From Cacajao melanocephalus (taxonomy: Eukaryota; Chordata; Mammalia; Primates; Pitheciidae), in assembly GCA_963573385.1 (NCBI GenBank), contig CAUYLG010066205.1:51829-115828 (forward strand): 64,000 bases of DNA. The letters run 5' to 3'. Positions 28,124 to 41,757 of this stretch are shown here, in pieces (the first letter of the stretch is position 1; each line of letters opens with the position of its first letter). The translations under genes were made by a program, and so were the position numbers. The notes under the pieces are model-generated. The model saw only the letters and a program-made list of their open reading frames with translations, was not told the DNA's origin and ran no database searches.

Positions 28124-30626
28124 TAAATTTAGATACATTTTCCCTTAATTAAAAAACATATGACTTATCATGTATAAAATTATGAAATTGTATGTGAGAT
28201 ATATAAAGCATGTGGAGTTAATTAACAGATAAAATGACATGAAGAATGAAGGGATAAATAGATCTATACTGCTTCAAGGTACCTGTATTTTATGTTAAGC
28301 AATATACTATGAACTCTAGGTAGGATATGAAAGTTAACAATGCAGATTGTAATCCCTAGGACAACCACCAAAAAAATAATGCAGAGAAGTACAGCTCAAA
28401 AGTCAATAGAGGAAATAAAACTAGAATACAAAAATACTGTATATCTCTCCCCAAAACAGGGAATATAAATAAATAAATAAATAACAAATAGTAAATGGCA
28501 CACGTAACTCCAGCCATACTAATAATTACATTAAATTTGAATAACTAAGCACTGCAATAAAAGCCAGAGATTGACAAAATGAGTTTTAAAAAAGAAGAGG
28601 ATCTACCTCAATGCTGTCCACACTGCTCACAAAAGATGTACTTTAATTAAAAAAATGCAAATAAGTTGAATGTAAAATGATGAAAAATGTTATATTATGC
28701 AAATACCAATAATAAGACAGCTGTAGTAGCTATTTTAATGCCACACAAAATAAACTTGAAGACAAGGAGTACTGTTAGAGATAAAACATAACATTTCATG
28801 ATAAGTAAAGGGTTAATTCATCAGTGAAAAATACAATTTTAAATGGGTATGGACTTAATTTCAAAAACATGAAGCAAAAACTTACAAAATGAAGAAGAAA
28901 TACATAAATGCAAAATGATAGTGGGAGATTTGTAACACTCTTTTCTCAGTAATTTATAGAACAACCAGTCAAAAAAATTAATAAGGATATAGAAGATTGG
29001 ACCACAGTTAGCCATCTTTGACTTCATTACATTTGTAGAACACCACTGCAACAGTGATAGAATATAAACTTATTCCCAGGAAACATGACACATTCACTAG
29101 AATAGACCATGTGCCTGGCTTATAAAGGGTCTCACGATACTTCAAAAGATTGAAATGTTATAGAATATGTTCTCTGACCACAAAGAGCTTAAATTAGAAC
29201 TCAATAATAATAAACTATCTAGAAAAAACACAACATGTAGAAATTAAATAACAAATGTTAATATAACCAATGGGACAAAGAAGAAATCACAAGAAAAATA
29301 TATTTGTTATCTAAATGATAATAAAATATAATATATTTTTATTGTGTGATGTAACTAAAGCAGTGATTAGAGTGATATGTGGGATTTTGGATGCTTGTGT
29401 TAGAAGAGAAGACCTGATTTCAATGACCTTAAGATGCTAAAAAAGATGAGTAAGAAGAATCCCAAGTAAGTAGTACCAATAAAATAATAAAGAGCAGATA
29501 TCAATAAAATAGAAAAGAGGAAAATAGAAAAAAAAATAGAATCCCAAGAAAGTGATTCGAAAATATTAATAAAATCAATAATCTCATAATAAAATAAATT
29601 AAGGGGGAACAAAGAGAAAACACAAATTACAGGTATCAGGAATAAGTCAAGTCTCATGATACAAGATTAATAGATAAAAATCAATTATATTTCTATATGC
29701 TAGCAAACAGAAAATGGACTCTTAAAAATTAATTTTATTTATATAGCATCAGAAAACACAAACTAGTTGGGAATAACTGGAACAAAAGGTGAACAAAACC
29801 TCTGTACTGAAAACTACTAAACATCGCTGACATAAATTAAAGAAGACTTAAATAAATAGACACACCAATTTATAGGTTGGAAAACTCATTGTTGTTAAAA
29901 TACCAATTTTCCTCAAATTAATTTATAGAATCAATGCAATCAAATTATAACGTCACCAGGCTTTTTGAAAAATAGAAAATGAAAAGCTGACTTCAAAATT
30001 TATATGGGAATGCATTAGAACAGCTAAACATTTTATTTTTTAAAGAACCAAATTCATAGATTTACATATACTATCTCCCCTCAAGACTTCTACAAAGCTA
30101 CAATAATGAATACAATGAGGTATTGGCATAAGAATAGACATTATGTTCAATAGAACATAATGCAGAGTCTAGAAATTGACCTGCACTTATATGGTTAGTT
30201 GATTTGTGACAATAACGTCAAAGCAATTCAATGGGGAAAAGGAAAGTTCTTAATAATGGTGCTGAGACAAATGAACATCTACAAGGAAAAGAAAAAAGAC
30301 TCTCAATCCCTTCCTCATGCCATATAAACAAAAATGTAGATGATGATAGAGCTAAATGTGAAAGCTAAAATTACAGCTTTTAGAAGAAAAGCTTTTAGGA
30401 AAATTAAAACAGGAGAATAGCTTCATAAACTAATATAACTGAATAGTTCTTAAAAACCACAAAGAAAGCGATAAAGAAAATTATACACTGTGAAAATTTA
30501 AAACTTCTGCTCATAAAAAGACACTGTTAAGATAACGAATTGACAATCTGCAGACTAGGGAGAAAATATTTACAAAACATATCTCTGACAAAGGATTTGT
30601 ATACAGAATATATAAATAACTCATTT

Positions 30627-30886
30627 TTTTTTCTGGTACCATGTTTCATTTTTTTAATATAATTTCACTTTGATTTTAGATTCAGTGGGTACATGCTCAA
30701 GTTTGTTACATGAAAATATTGCATGATGTTGAGGTTTGGGGTACAATTGATCTCTTCACCCCCTAGTGAGCATAGTACCCAATAGATTTTCAACCCTTGC
30801 CCCCGGCCCCAGTAGTTCCCAGAGTCTACTGTAGCCATGTTTATGTCCATGGATACGCAATATGTAGCTCTCACTTACAAGAAGAA
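30627..30886 (-). mobile_element. L1P (L1PB/L1MA-age) 3' fragment, antisense
   Basis: T-rich start, then 'gattttagattcagtgggtacatgctcaagtttgttacatg', 'gatgttgaggtttggggtacaattgat', 'gtgagcatagtacccaatag' and 'catgtttatgtccatgg': the reverse complement of a primate L1 3' region. It sits inside the older L1M. A target-site duplication is not clear. Confidence 0.85.
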
Positions 30887-31135
30887 CCCAATTTTTTAAA
30901 GAAGATATTCCAATGACCAATAAGCACTTGAAAAAGTGTTCCTTGTCATTAATCACAGAGGAAAAGCTAATTAAAACCACAATAAGATACCACTACCCAT
31001 GCATCACAATGGTTGAAATTGAAAATATGGGCAAATACCAAATGTGGACAAGGACAAGGATGTGAAGCAATCAGAGCCTTTGTACATTGCTGGTGGAAAT
31101 GTAAAATTGTGTAACTGCTTTGGAAAACTGAGGTG

Positions 31136-31184
31136 TAGCTTCTTATAAAGTTATATATACAGTTTCTTATAAAGTTACACACAT
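31136..31184 (+). repeat. 24 bp local duplication in L1M
   Basis: ttcttataaagtta occurs twice in succession, followed by tatatacag the first time and cacacatac the second, an offset of about 24 bp. It is absent from the usual L1 sequence, so it arose after insertion. Confidence 0.8.
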
Positions 31185-31605
31185 ACTGGCTCAGCAATTC
31201 ATTCCTCGTTATTTATCCAAGTGAAATGAAAACAAATGTCTACCAAAAGGCTTGTACAGGAGTGTTTACTGCTGCTTTTTTCATAATAGCTGACAACTAA
31301 AGACAGCCCAAGTGTCCATCAACAAAAGAATTATAATGAAATACTGCTCAGCAAAAAAGTGATAAACTACCTATACACGAAAAAATATGGATAAATCTCA
31401 CAGACATTATACAAAGTGAAGAAAAAAGATACATAAATATATAACTGCATGATTCCATGGATATGATGTCCTTTAAACAGGCAAAAACGGTCTAAAATGA
31501 CTTAGAAGTACCATGAAGGAACTTTCTGAGAGATGAAAATATTTGAATTTATAATGAGATCAGGGTTGCTTGAGTCTATCCATTCACTAAAATTATACAG
31601 CTACT

Positions 31606-31935
<330 letters not shown>

Positions 31936-32055
31936 CTAAGATTTCTACATTTCAGTTTACATAAATTTTGGTTACAATATAAATAATAATAATTGAGTGA
32001 GGGGGTGGGGAGAAGGTTAAAATACAGATGACACAAGGATAGCAGGATGTTGGAA

Positions 32056-32420
32056 TGCTATGGCTTCAATGTGTTTTCCAAAGTTTATGTGTTAAAATCT
32101 TAATCTCCAATGCAAGAGCATTGTGAGGTAGGGCCTAGTAAGAGGTCCTAAGGGCTCTGGCCTCATGAATGGCTTCATGTTATCACAAGATTGACTTTGT
32201 TATAAACTCTAGTTCAGCACCCTCTTACACACACTTTGTCTCTGGCCTTTCCTCCTTCTGACATTCTGACATGGGATGATACACAAAGGTCCTCACTAGA
32301 TGTGGATGCCATGCTCCTGGGCTTCCTAGCCTCGAGAACTGTAAGCCAAATAAATTTCTGTCCATTATAAGTTGTTCAGTCTGTGGTATTCTGTTATAAC
32401 AACACAAAATCAACTAAGAA
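32056..32420 (+). mobile_element. MST-type MaLR LTR
   Basis: Starts 'tgctatggcttcaatgtg'. It continues 'agcattgtgaggtagggcc', 'ctcatgaatggcttcatg' and 'cttcctagcctcgagaactgtaagccaaataaatttc', ending 'tctgtggtattctgttataacaacacaaaatcaactaag'. Inserted in the L1M 3' region. Confidence 0.87.
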
Positions 32421-32530
32421 ATTGTTAACACTGGGTGATGGGTATACAGAGAATCAATATTTTATTCTACTTATTTTCTATTTATATTTCTATATATTTG
32501 AATTTTTTTCTAAAATTGTTTAAAAAATGT

Positions 32531-33354
32531 TTAAAGGCCAGCAAAAATCCAATATTAGGGCAGACATTAAAATCAGACCCTTGACCTCAACTTGAGACAC
32601 TTTTTCTAGGAATGTTTAAATTTTTGACTTTCAAGATGTTTTGAGGGAGACAGTCTCCAAAATGATATTTCTTTTATGATGTTACCATTAGCATTCCATC
32701 AACAAATATTTGAGTGCCCTCTATGTCCAGACACTTTGCTGAATACCTCTTAGGAAAACCTTCAAAGATGTGGGTGTCACTGGGAATACGGAGTTTAACA
32801 AGTTTTCTTGGGAAAGCCGTTAACATGTTGGGATTAAGTCACTCACTTTTAAGGGGCTTCAAAGTGTCTGTTTTCTAAGGAATTTCATCTGAAATAAAAG
32901 AACACATGGAGCGGGTTTTCCTGAGACATGAGTTGCCCCAGCTGTTGCCTTCCTTGAATTTCCTGTGTGGCTATTACCAGCAAAACGTGTTCACCCAAAG
33001 GGTGTGTGGATGAGTTTTTGTTCTTAGATCTGCACAGACTCCTGTGTTTTTTACCAAAATCTGATGAGGACAAAAAGGGATTTTTCTCTTGTCGAAGCAA
33101 CTTTTTAACATTCTTAAGGCTTCCCCTCAGATAACTTTTGGGAAAGGTAAGGAATGTGATTTCTGTTGACATGACAACAGTTAGCAGCTGGTTCTGGGCT
33201 CATGTGACTTTCGTGTCTACAGCCACCAGACCCCACACCTGGGCCTCTTGCAAATGATATGGATGCAATCTGCAAGTCCCACCCTTCCAGCTTTCCATCT
33301 AGTCCTTGCACAGTAATAACATGAATGGAAGTAGTCACAGGGAGATAGATGTGA
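32531..33354. other. Unassigned, with a trace of an ancient repeat
   Basis: About 32695-32800 resembles the 'atcaacaaatatttgagtgccctctatgtccagacac' opening of the long ancient repeat. The rest is unassigned. Minus-strand open frames at 32885-33172 and 33114-33389 have no recognisable domain. Confidence 0.4.
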
Positions 33355-33830
33355 TGAAGTTCAGAACATGCTACCCCCAAATATGACACGTTGGCATTTG
33401 AAGAAACAGCGGAAGCAGAAGGTCTCTCTGACCTTGTCTCATCACTCTTTCCAGAATCAAGCCATAAAAAAAGGCTCTGACTTTCCTCTAACGTAGGTCA
33501 TAGGATCCTCATTCCAGAGGGATCCTTCTTATACCCAGAGGAAAGGAATGGAGGCAGAGACATCAGAGAAGGGTCTGTACACACAGGCCTTGCTAGGTTC
33601 CCCTCAGCTTATCACCATTAGGACATACACCCTTTTGTCCAATCATACTTCTGTATGACCGTCCACTCCTTATCAAACCTAATCACAAAAATACAGTTTT
33701 TCATGTTCCTTTGGGTCTTTATTTCTGAAGGCTCCTGTGCCACCTAAAACATATATTAAATAATTTTGTGCATTTTTATCCTGTTCATTTATCTTTTATT
33801 GTAAAGATTTCAGCCAAGTACCTTGCAATG
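33355..33830 (+). mobile_element. ERVL LTR, MER21-like
   Basis: Diagnostic order: 'acatgctacccccaaatatgacacgttggcatttgaag', 'agaaggtctctctgaccttgtc', 'cataggatcctcattccagagggatccttcttatacccagagg', 'cacaggccttgctagg', 'cccttttgtccaatcata', 'ctgaaggctcctgtgccacctaaaac' and 'atcctgttcatttatcttttatt'. A polyadenylation-like attaaataat lies near 33755. A related LTR is in opposite orientation at 41758-42420. Confidence 0.7.
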
Positions 33831-34406
33831 ACTAGGGAAAATATATCAATTTCTCTCCTCTACAATGGCTAATGTCACATTGGGTGATGTACAGTTTCGG
33901 GACAAATTGACTATTGCTAAAGCACTTCTCTTAAGGTCCCTGGAGATAGTGAAAGGGGGAGGGAAGGAAAGAGGGGCAAGGGAGGAAAAAGAGACAGAGA
34001 GAAGAGGAAGGAAAGAGACTTTATCCAGCCGTCTGACAGAGTGGGTCTTAGTTACATTCCTTCACATTACAAAAGGATTATATACACATTCAGATTTAGA
34101 AGAGTGGAAAAACGTGCCCTCTCTCCCCAGGAGAAGGAACATTCAGCTTTTCATGGACTTTGCCTCTCTCTGAGATGATAAGGGAAGAATAATCTGTGGT
34201 GGAAGAGAGCAATGTGAAACACCACTCTTTCACTGACACATTCCTAGCAATGCCCAGACATTCCTAAGAGGAAGGAAGCCTTATCAGTTAACAGAGCAGA
34301 GATTTGCCTTTTTCTTAAAACACTTAATCTGTCCTTTCACCTCCTATTAGCCATTCTGACTTGTATAGTTTCCTTTGGTTTGAAACCCTAATTCGCTTTT
34401 TTTAAA
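33831..34406. other. Unassigned, with a GA-rich tract at 33950-34020
   Basis: A purine-rich run of gga, gaa and gag units gives the Glu/Arg-rich part of the open frame 33865-34173. That composition is a low-complexity effect. No other feature recognised. Confidence 0.5.
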
Positions 34407-34678
34407 TTTTCTTTTGAGATGGAGTTTTGCTCTGTCACCTAGGCTGGGGTGTAGTGGCGTGATCTTGGCTCATTGCAATCTTCGCCTCCCAGGTTCAAGC
34501 AATTCTCTGCCTCAACCTCTGGAGCAGCTGAGATTACAGGCTACTACTTTTTGTATTTTTAGTAGAGACAGGGTTTCACCATCTTGGCCAGGCTTGTCTT
34601 GAACTCCTGACCTCGTGATTCACCCTCCTCGGCCTCCCAAAGTGCTGGGATTACAGGCGTGAGCCACCGCACCCGGCC
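34407..34678 (-). mobile_element. Alu SINE, antisense, internally shortened
   Basis: Antisense Alu with a short internal loss near 34540, where 'attacaggctactactttttgtattttt' skips part of the consensus. The target-site duplication is aattcgctttttttaaa (34390-34406) and aattcactttttaaa (34683-34697). Confidence 0.93.
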
Positions 34679-34697
34679 TTACAATTCACTTTTTAAA

Positions 34698-35764
34698 GCA
34701 AGACACCTTTGAATTTATCCATTTTTCATCTGCTCCTCCCCCTCACACATTAAACCCTCAACTACTTTAGTTAAAAAAAGTTTTCTTTTCTAAGAAGGTT
34801 AAGGAAATCAGTGAAGGAAAGGACCTAGGAAGAGGGTTGAGACACCAGAGAGCAAAGAAAATTCTTTAAAACCAGATCGAAAACTGTCTGTCTTGCTTCC
34901 TCTTTCTTTCTTTCTTTTCCCTTGCCAAGTCAACCTTTTCCTGATTACAGTAAACACCTTCTTAACAGATCAAAAGGAATGATTTTAAAGTGAGCTGCTT
35001 ACTCACAAAATTCATTATGGTAATGCCCCATCACAGTGGGCTGAGCGGCTCCCTCGCAGCCTCGCTTTGATCTGTCACTGTGGCCTTGCATCTGTTCCTG
35101 CAGTTAATCTGCATTTTGTTGGCGTCAGACTTTTTCAGGACTTAGGCCTCATTTTTACAAACCAGTCCAGTAGAATAAGAAGAGCCAGCCTACAGGCAGA
35201 TTTCTTTCCTCCACATTTTAAAAATATACGTTTTGAAACATCAGTCACAACATACGTTAGATATTGAGTTCTTCCTTCGCACCCGGTGAATTGACCTCTT
35301 TTACTACCGTCTGTGAAATTCACCCTACAGTAGAGCTGTCTTAACACTGTAGCGCTCATGTCTGCAATGCAGGTTTCTCACAGAGCACTATTTATTATTA
35401 ATGATATAACAATTTATAGTGTGCCAGCCTCCTAAACCCCAAAGTACCTGACAGATGCATAACAAAGAGTGCCAGGCGACCTACCTACACGTTAAATAGT
35501 GCCACCCTAACCTGAAAGGAGTCACTTCTAAAAAGAAAGTCATTTTGCCTGTGTGTTGCCCAGGACCTCCCCAGGCTGGCATCAGTGCCGGATCTGGAGA
35601 CTGCAGCAAATCACTGGGACTTTCTCATGCACGATGATATAACTTTGACCTTTAGAAAGTGCGTTTTGATCTGATTTCTGCAAATGACTTACCTGGGGGT
35701 ATCTCACTGTTGTTCAGTGTCCTACTCAATAAAACTGATGGAAAATAACCTCTTTTGTTTTACC
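34698..35764. other. Single-copy block, candidate conserved noncoding DNA
   Basis: No transposon recognised. From about 35040 to 35700 it keeps more than a dozen CpGs (for example gcggctccctcgcagcctcg, gcacccggtg, gtagcgctc, gtgccggatc). That is unusual in this CpG-poor window and suggests unmethylated or constrained sequence. An AT-rich core, attattaatgatataac, lies near 35394-35410. There is no coding evidence: the frames at 35067-35359 overlap on both strands and lack domains. Confidence 0.4.
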
Positions 35765-35874
35765 ATCTGCCTGCATCTCTCGAATCACCAATTGCCCAAC
35801 TCAGCCTCCTAAATACCTTTTCTCAGTTCTCACTCTTTTTGATATCTCTGAAGTATTTAGAATTATTGATCATC

Positions 35875-36526
<652 letters not shown>

Positions 36527-36919
36527 CTATAATGCTAGACTCTCCCTATTCTCCTCCCCTTTTTACTTATTCTGTCAACATGTCCCAGTTAGGACATTCA
36601 CTTTCTTGTCCCTAATTTCTGTTTCTCCATGACCATTAACAGAGCCCTCTCTCTTGCTAAAGTAAGGATGATGGTGGCGGACTAAATGCTCACGTGCCTG
36701 CTGGGTTTTATAGTGTCTTGTAATTCCCGTGTTTCCACATGATCTCCTCTTACCTCACAGCAACCTCACAAACTGGTTAGGACACCTCATCATATTTCAC
36801 TGCTGTCACTGATTTCCTGTTCTGCTTGCCTAGACTGTGTGCTCTGTGAGGGCGGGGCCGTGCCTGTCCTAGTTCAGTAACCACCTGGCACACAGTCGGT
36901 CCTGACGGAATTATGATCA

Positions 36920-37065
36920 GGCTTATTTTACATATAACACTGCATTTTACAGCTAACCCTGATGCTTAGAGAGATTTTCTCACAATCACAAAGCATAGGA
37001 ATATTAAATACTGACTAGATCTCTGACTCCAAGTCTGTCTTTTTACTGCACTGTGTTGCAAAGGA
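36920..37065 (-). mobile_element. MIR fragment
   Basis: Antisense MIR: 'cattttacagctaaccctgatgcttagagagattttctcacaatcacaaag' and 'tctctgactccaagtctgtctttttactgc'. Confidence 0.65.
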
Positions 37066-37484
37066 CAGTGAAACCTGTATTTCTCCCTGTCGCACTACAT
37101 GACCAACGACCAGTCTTCATAAATTCATGGAAGGGAACTGCAGATTTTATCTACCCCTGATTCCCAGGTTTACCTGATCATGAGCATCTCTTGAAATATT
37201 TACATAATGGCAGTTTCTGGACCCTACCCTAGTTCTGCGGCATGCAAATATCCAGAGGATAGGCCGAGGAAATTGGACCTCTACACAGCTTCTCCCTCTG
37301 TTATTCTGTCCACGTGACTTCTATGGGGCTGCTAGACCTGGCTTCAACTCCAAAGAGGGGATAAAAGCCAAGGAACTCAAAGGGACTCCACTTTGGAGCA
37401 GAGATCAAAGAAGAGACCCAATTCTACATTGTAAGTGATTCTCATCAATAGGGAGATTTAGGAAACACAATTTCATACCGATGT
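37066..37484. other. Unassigned; possible MER5-like trace
   Basis: Around 37160-37260 the text 'tgatcatgagcatctcttgaaatatttacataatggcag...ggaccctaccctag' faintly resembles MER5/MER58-type hAT fossils. The evidence is weak. No gene seen. Confidence 0.3.
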
Positions 37485-37650
37485 CTCTTAAAATGTGATC
37501 AGCAACATCTGGGAACTTACTAGAAATGCAGATACTCAGGCCCAACCCTCAACCTATTGAATCTGAGATTGAATCTAGAGATGAGGTCCAGCAGTCTGTG
37601 TTTTAACAAATCCTTCTAGGTGATTCTGATGCATGCTAAGATATGACAAG
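37485..37650 (+). mobile_element. MER20-like hAT transposon fossil
   Basis: The order 'catctgggaacttactagaaatgcagatactcaggcccaaccc', 'ctattgaatctgagattgaatc', 'ggtccagcagtctgtgttttaacaaatccttctaggtgattctgatgcatgct' matches the MER20 group. An Alu follows immediately at its 3' end. Confidence 0.8.
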
Positions 37651-37653
37651 CAT

Positions 37654-37948
37654 GGCTAAACACAGTGGCTCATGCCTGTAATCCCAGCACTCTGGGAGGC
37701 CAAGGCAAGCACATCCCTTGAGCCCAAAAGATTGAGACCAGCCTGGGCAACATGGGTAAAATCTGATATCTACAAAAAAATACAAAAATAAATCAGCTGG
37801 GTATGGTGGCACATGACTGTAGTCCCAGCTACTCAAGAGGCTGAGGTGGGGAGATGGCTTGAGCCCAGGAAGTCAAGGTGGCAGTAAACCGTGATTGCGC
37901 CACTGCACTCCAGCCTAGACAATAGATCAAGACCCTGTCTCAAAAAGA
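37654..37948 (+). mobile_element. AluJ SINE
   Basis: Diverged dimeric Alu with 'gagaccagcctgggcaacatgggtaaaatc' and a short tail. The features fit AluJ. Confidence 0.92.
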
Positions 37949-39484
37949 AGGTTATTTTCTAATACCATACTAAACAGACGAGGCTAGTTCCAATTTTTAG
38001 AAGGTGATGACAACAGCCTCTTCAGTAACTCTTTCCAGCACTTAAAGTCATTGTCACCAGGAAACTAAATCTCTCCTGCTCTTTGTGAAGCCCATTTTTT
38101 CTTATTCTGAAACCAGTCCTTCATGCATTTAGGTTTTACATCACTTCATGAATCAGACAGTTCATGTTCACATTTCTTAAAAGGTATTTTTAATACTTGA
38201 TTATATTGATGCTTTTGTGAGAAAGCTCTCTACTACACTGTATCATCCAGTTAAGCAATTAAGCAAATATATTGTCTACTTGGCCAGAATGTGATGCAAA
38301 CATTGCTCAGCACTGGGCTTGATATGGACAAAGAGCTTAGTAAATATTTGTTAAATTTTTAAAAAGGAACTCTTTAGTTGTGACTATGGTATTTTGGTCA
38401 GAGATTATCAGTGGAGGAGGACAGAATTCTCAGGACCTATGTTCCTTGCTCTGCAGGGCACTATCACTGGCTTGGTCCTCCTTGGTATTCATCATGCCCA
38501 CTTCATGCCTTTTGCTCCAGCCTTTGCCATTTTACTTGCCTTCTTGCCTGCTGCCCAGACATTGAGACACTTCCCTTGCTGCGTTTCATTGCATTTGGGT
38601 CCAGTTTAACCTTAACTCACATGGATGTCTGATCCTATTTCCCAAAGTGCTTGTGACCCCATTCTCTCCAGTTCACTATTACCTACAGGTGTAAATATTG
38701 GGTCTTCCATCTTTAATTCTGTTCCAAAGTAGAATCCTTGTTAAATCATTCTCCATCACTACCAGTGGGGCTGAAGTCAGAGTCAGCAGACCTAGAGAAC
38801 CCCTATGGATGAAATGGCAGAGAAAGAGAAACAGGGTACATGCCAAACTGAATCACATGTGTGGGGACAATCTGTTATTAATATGCATTTAGCATTTGGG
38901 AATTCTAAGTGCTTAATACATGTCAATAACTATAATAATAAGATATTTCTTGAGGAAATGGCATTGTGTTTACATCCTCCCTGCCTGGGTGGCTATTTAA
39001 CATGGTCAGCTGGACATCTGGACTCAGGCCACTTGGTCACCAGCCTGGTTTTTGCTTAGGAGTGACTGCAGCTTCTATAGCCCACAAACCCCTTGTAATG
39101 TTGCCCAGCACCCAGCAGGGAGATGCAATTGTCCAGTGAACCGATTTAAGAAAAGGACTAGGCATGGAGTTTCCCAGGTGGCATTTGAAAAGCTAATCCT
39201 TCCATTTTTAACAACAACCACAAAAGAAAATGAAGGGAAATGCAGTACACCGTGAGAATCGACTGAGACGGGAAATAGTCAACAATTTCTAACACTCCTA
39301 CAGCATGCTTTCCTATAAAATTTTACACAAATTGAATCTTCATTTTTATATCAGAGAATCTTCCTACCTCATAACTGCATGGCTATTAGTTATGTGCTTA
39401 GTTAGGTGGAAGACTGGAAAAGAAAATGGTTATTGATGGGTTAGAGCCTTCCCACGGAGAGGGACATTATTGAGCCAGTATATG
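37949..39484. other. Single-copy or unassigned DNA
   Basis: No repeat family securely recognised. Three frames overlap on the plus strand at 38380-38632, which shows that openness there is compositional. Frames at 38698-39255 also lack protein features. Confidence 0.45.
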
Positions 39485-39695
39485 AAGCAGAAAGAGCACT
39501 ACTCTTGGCATCAGGATATCTGGGTTTGATGATAGACTCCCCAAATTACTCATTTCATGATATTAGATGCTTCTCAAATCCTTTCTAAGTTTCAGTTGCT
39601 TCCACTGTAAAATGGGAACAAAGATTCTTCTCCTATCAATCTGCAGAGCTGTTTTGAGAAAATAAGAAATTAATACAAATCTATAATCAGGTTTT
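39485..39695 (+). mobile_element. MIR SINE
   Basis: Sense order: 'agcactactcttggcatcaggatatctgggtttgatgatag', 'atgcttctcaaatcctttctaagtttcag', 'cactgtaaaatgggaacaaag' and 'gagctgttttgagaaaataag'. Confidence 0.75.
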
Positions 39696-39699
39696 ACTA

Positions 39700-40100
39700 T
39701 AATAATGCTTCATAACTATCCCAAAATTTTAGTGGTTTGCAACAACATATATTTTTCTATCGTGGGTTTTTTTGATCAGCTGTGGCTCAGCTGAGCTTGG
39801 CTGGGCTCAGGTTCAAGCCTGCTTAGTGTCTCTCATTCCATGACCCAGGCTTAACATGGAATGGCTATTTCATTTATGTTCATCTCGTGGCTTTTGACTG
39901 CAGTGGAAAAAAGCAAGTGAAAACTTGGTATGACTGTTAGAGTCTGAGCTTGAGGCTAACATTTAACTGGTCAATGCAAGTCCCTTGGCTAAGACCAATG
40001 TCAACAGGGAAGTGAAGCACCTTCAGCCCACAGAGAAGGGCATGGGCAGGAGGAAAGAAAGAATTTTTAACAAATACAATATTATAATTTGTCACAGTGA
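39700..40100 (+). repeat. Old interspersed repeat, class uncertain
   Basis: Begins with 'aaaattttagtggtttgcaacaac' and contains 'ggctcagctgagcttggctgggctcagg' and 'ggtcaatgcaagtc', ending 'atattataatttgtcac'. This fits a common mammalian LTR-like or MITE-like repeat whose name I cannot assign. Confidence 0.5.
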
Positions 40101-40550
40101 ATGGAATTCTTCCGAAAACTGTTAGGTAACATTCAGATGTGGGGCTGGTAGTAATGATTACTTTGGTCTTGGATGACTAACAGTCTTAAGTTGTCTTAAA
40201 AAGATGAGATTTGGGGTCCTGCAGGGAGAAAAAAGCACTCGGGCATAGGCTGTGTCCTATAAACATTACAGTTCTTTATCAAGGCCTTCAAGGAGCCATT
40301 CCCAGCTAACTAAGCAGGCATCTAATAGTTAAACTGATACAGGTTGGAAGATGCTATGACGTCAGACAGGGTCTGATCAGTAAGCACAGCTGCTAGAGTC
40401 TTTTCAGTTCCTCACAGGAGAGGCATCAAAGCTGGTGAATTCTGGATGTTCAGGGTAAGAAACTGCCAGGTCACAGGGTCAGATTGAGGGCTTACATGAC
40501 CCTGTACTACAAGCATATCACATTAAAAGCCAGGGTGATTTTCTTCTGCA
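40101..40550. other. Unassigned sequence
   Basis: No repeat, exon or motif of note recognised between the preceding old repeat and the MER2 element. Confidence 0.4.
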
Positions 40551-41172
<622 letters not shown>

Positions 41173-41549
41173 CAGTTGGGAAAACTACCTTTCACAAGCC
41201 ATGTCGCTTGGCTCCAGCAATTCTACGGTAGGTAATAGAATGACTAGTCATCCCACCTGGAAGTTGTGCTGCTGCTGCATGACATCGACCGGACTGAGGG
41301 GACCTGTGATCAGTCATCTCCTGTCATGCCAGGCTATCATACCTCTCTAAGGCTGGAAGTAGAAAAAAGGCATTGAAATGGTTTCATGTTTTTGTGAATT
41401 TAATCTTGTCATGTCTATTGATCACTTTGGCTGTGGAGACCAAGAGGAAGAAAAGGACAGGTAAGAGGCAAAGCAGGTCTGGGCAAAGGAGAAGCGATCT
41501 GGCAGGATTTGACCCTGCTCAAAAGTAGGAAGCAAAAATAGTGTCATGG
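41173..41549. other. Unassigned sequence
   Basis: No repeat or gene recognised. A few CpGs occur near 41285-41290. Confidence 0.4.
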
Positions 41550-41710
41550 GGGGGAAAGCATGAGATTTGAAATTCTGGACCTCTGTTTCTTTGTCTGTAA
41601 AATAAGCATAAGAATATCTGTTTTGCAAAATTGATGTAAGAATTCAACGAGATGTTGTATATGGAAGTCGTTATCACTGTACCTGGCACATAGTAAAAGA
41701 TCAACTCATG
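41550..41710 (+). mobile_element. MIR fragment
   Basis: Order: 'ctctgtttctttgtctgtaaaataagcataagaatatctg', 'gatgtaagaattcaacgagatg' and 'actgtacctggcacatagtaaaagatcaactcat'. Confidence 0.75.
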
Positions 41711-41757
41711 TCAGACTCTTCTCTTTCCAATGTAGGGGCCCAAGGAAAACCCCTTCT

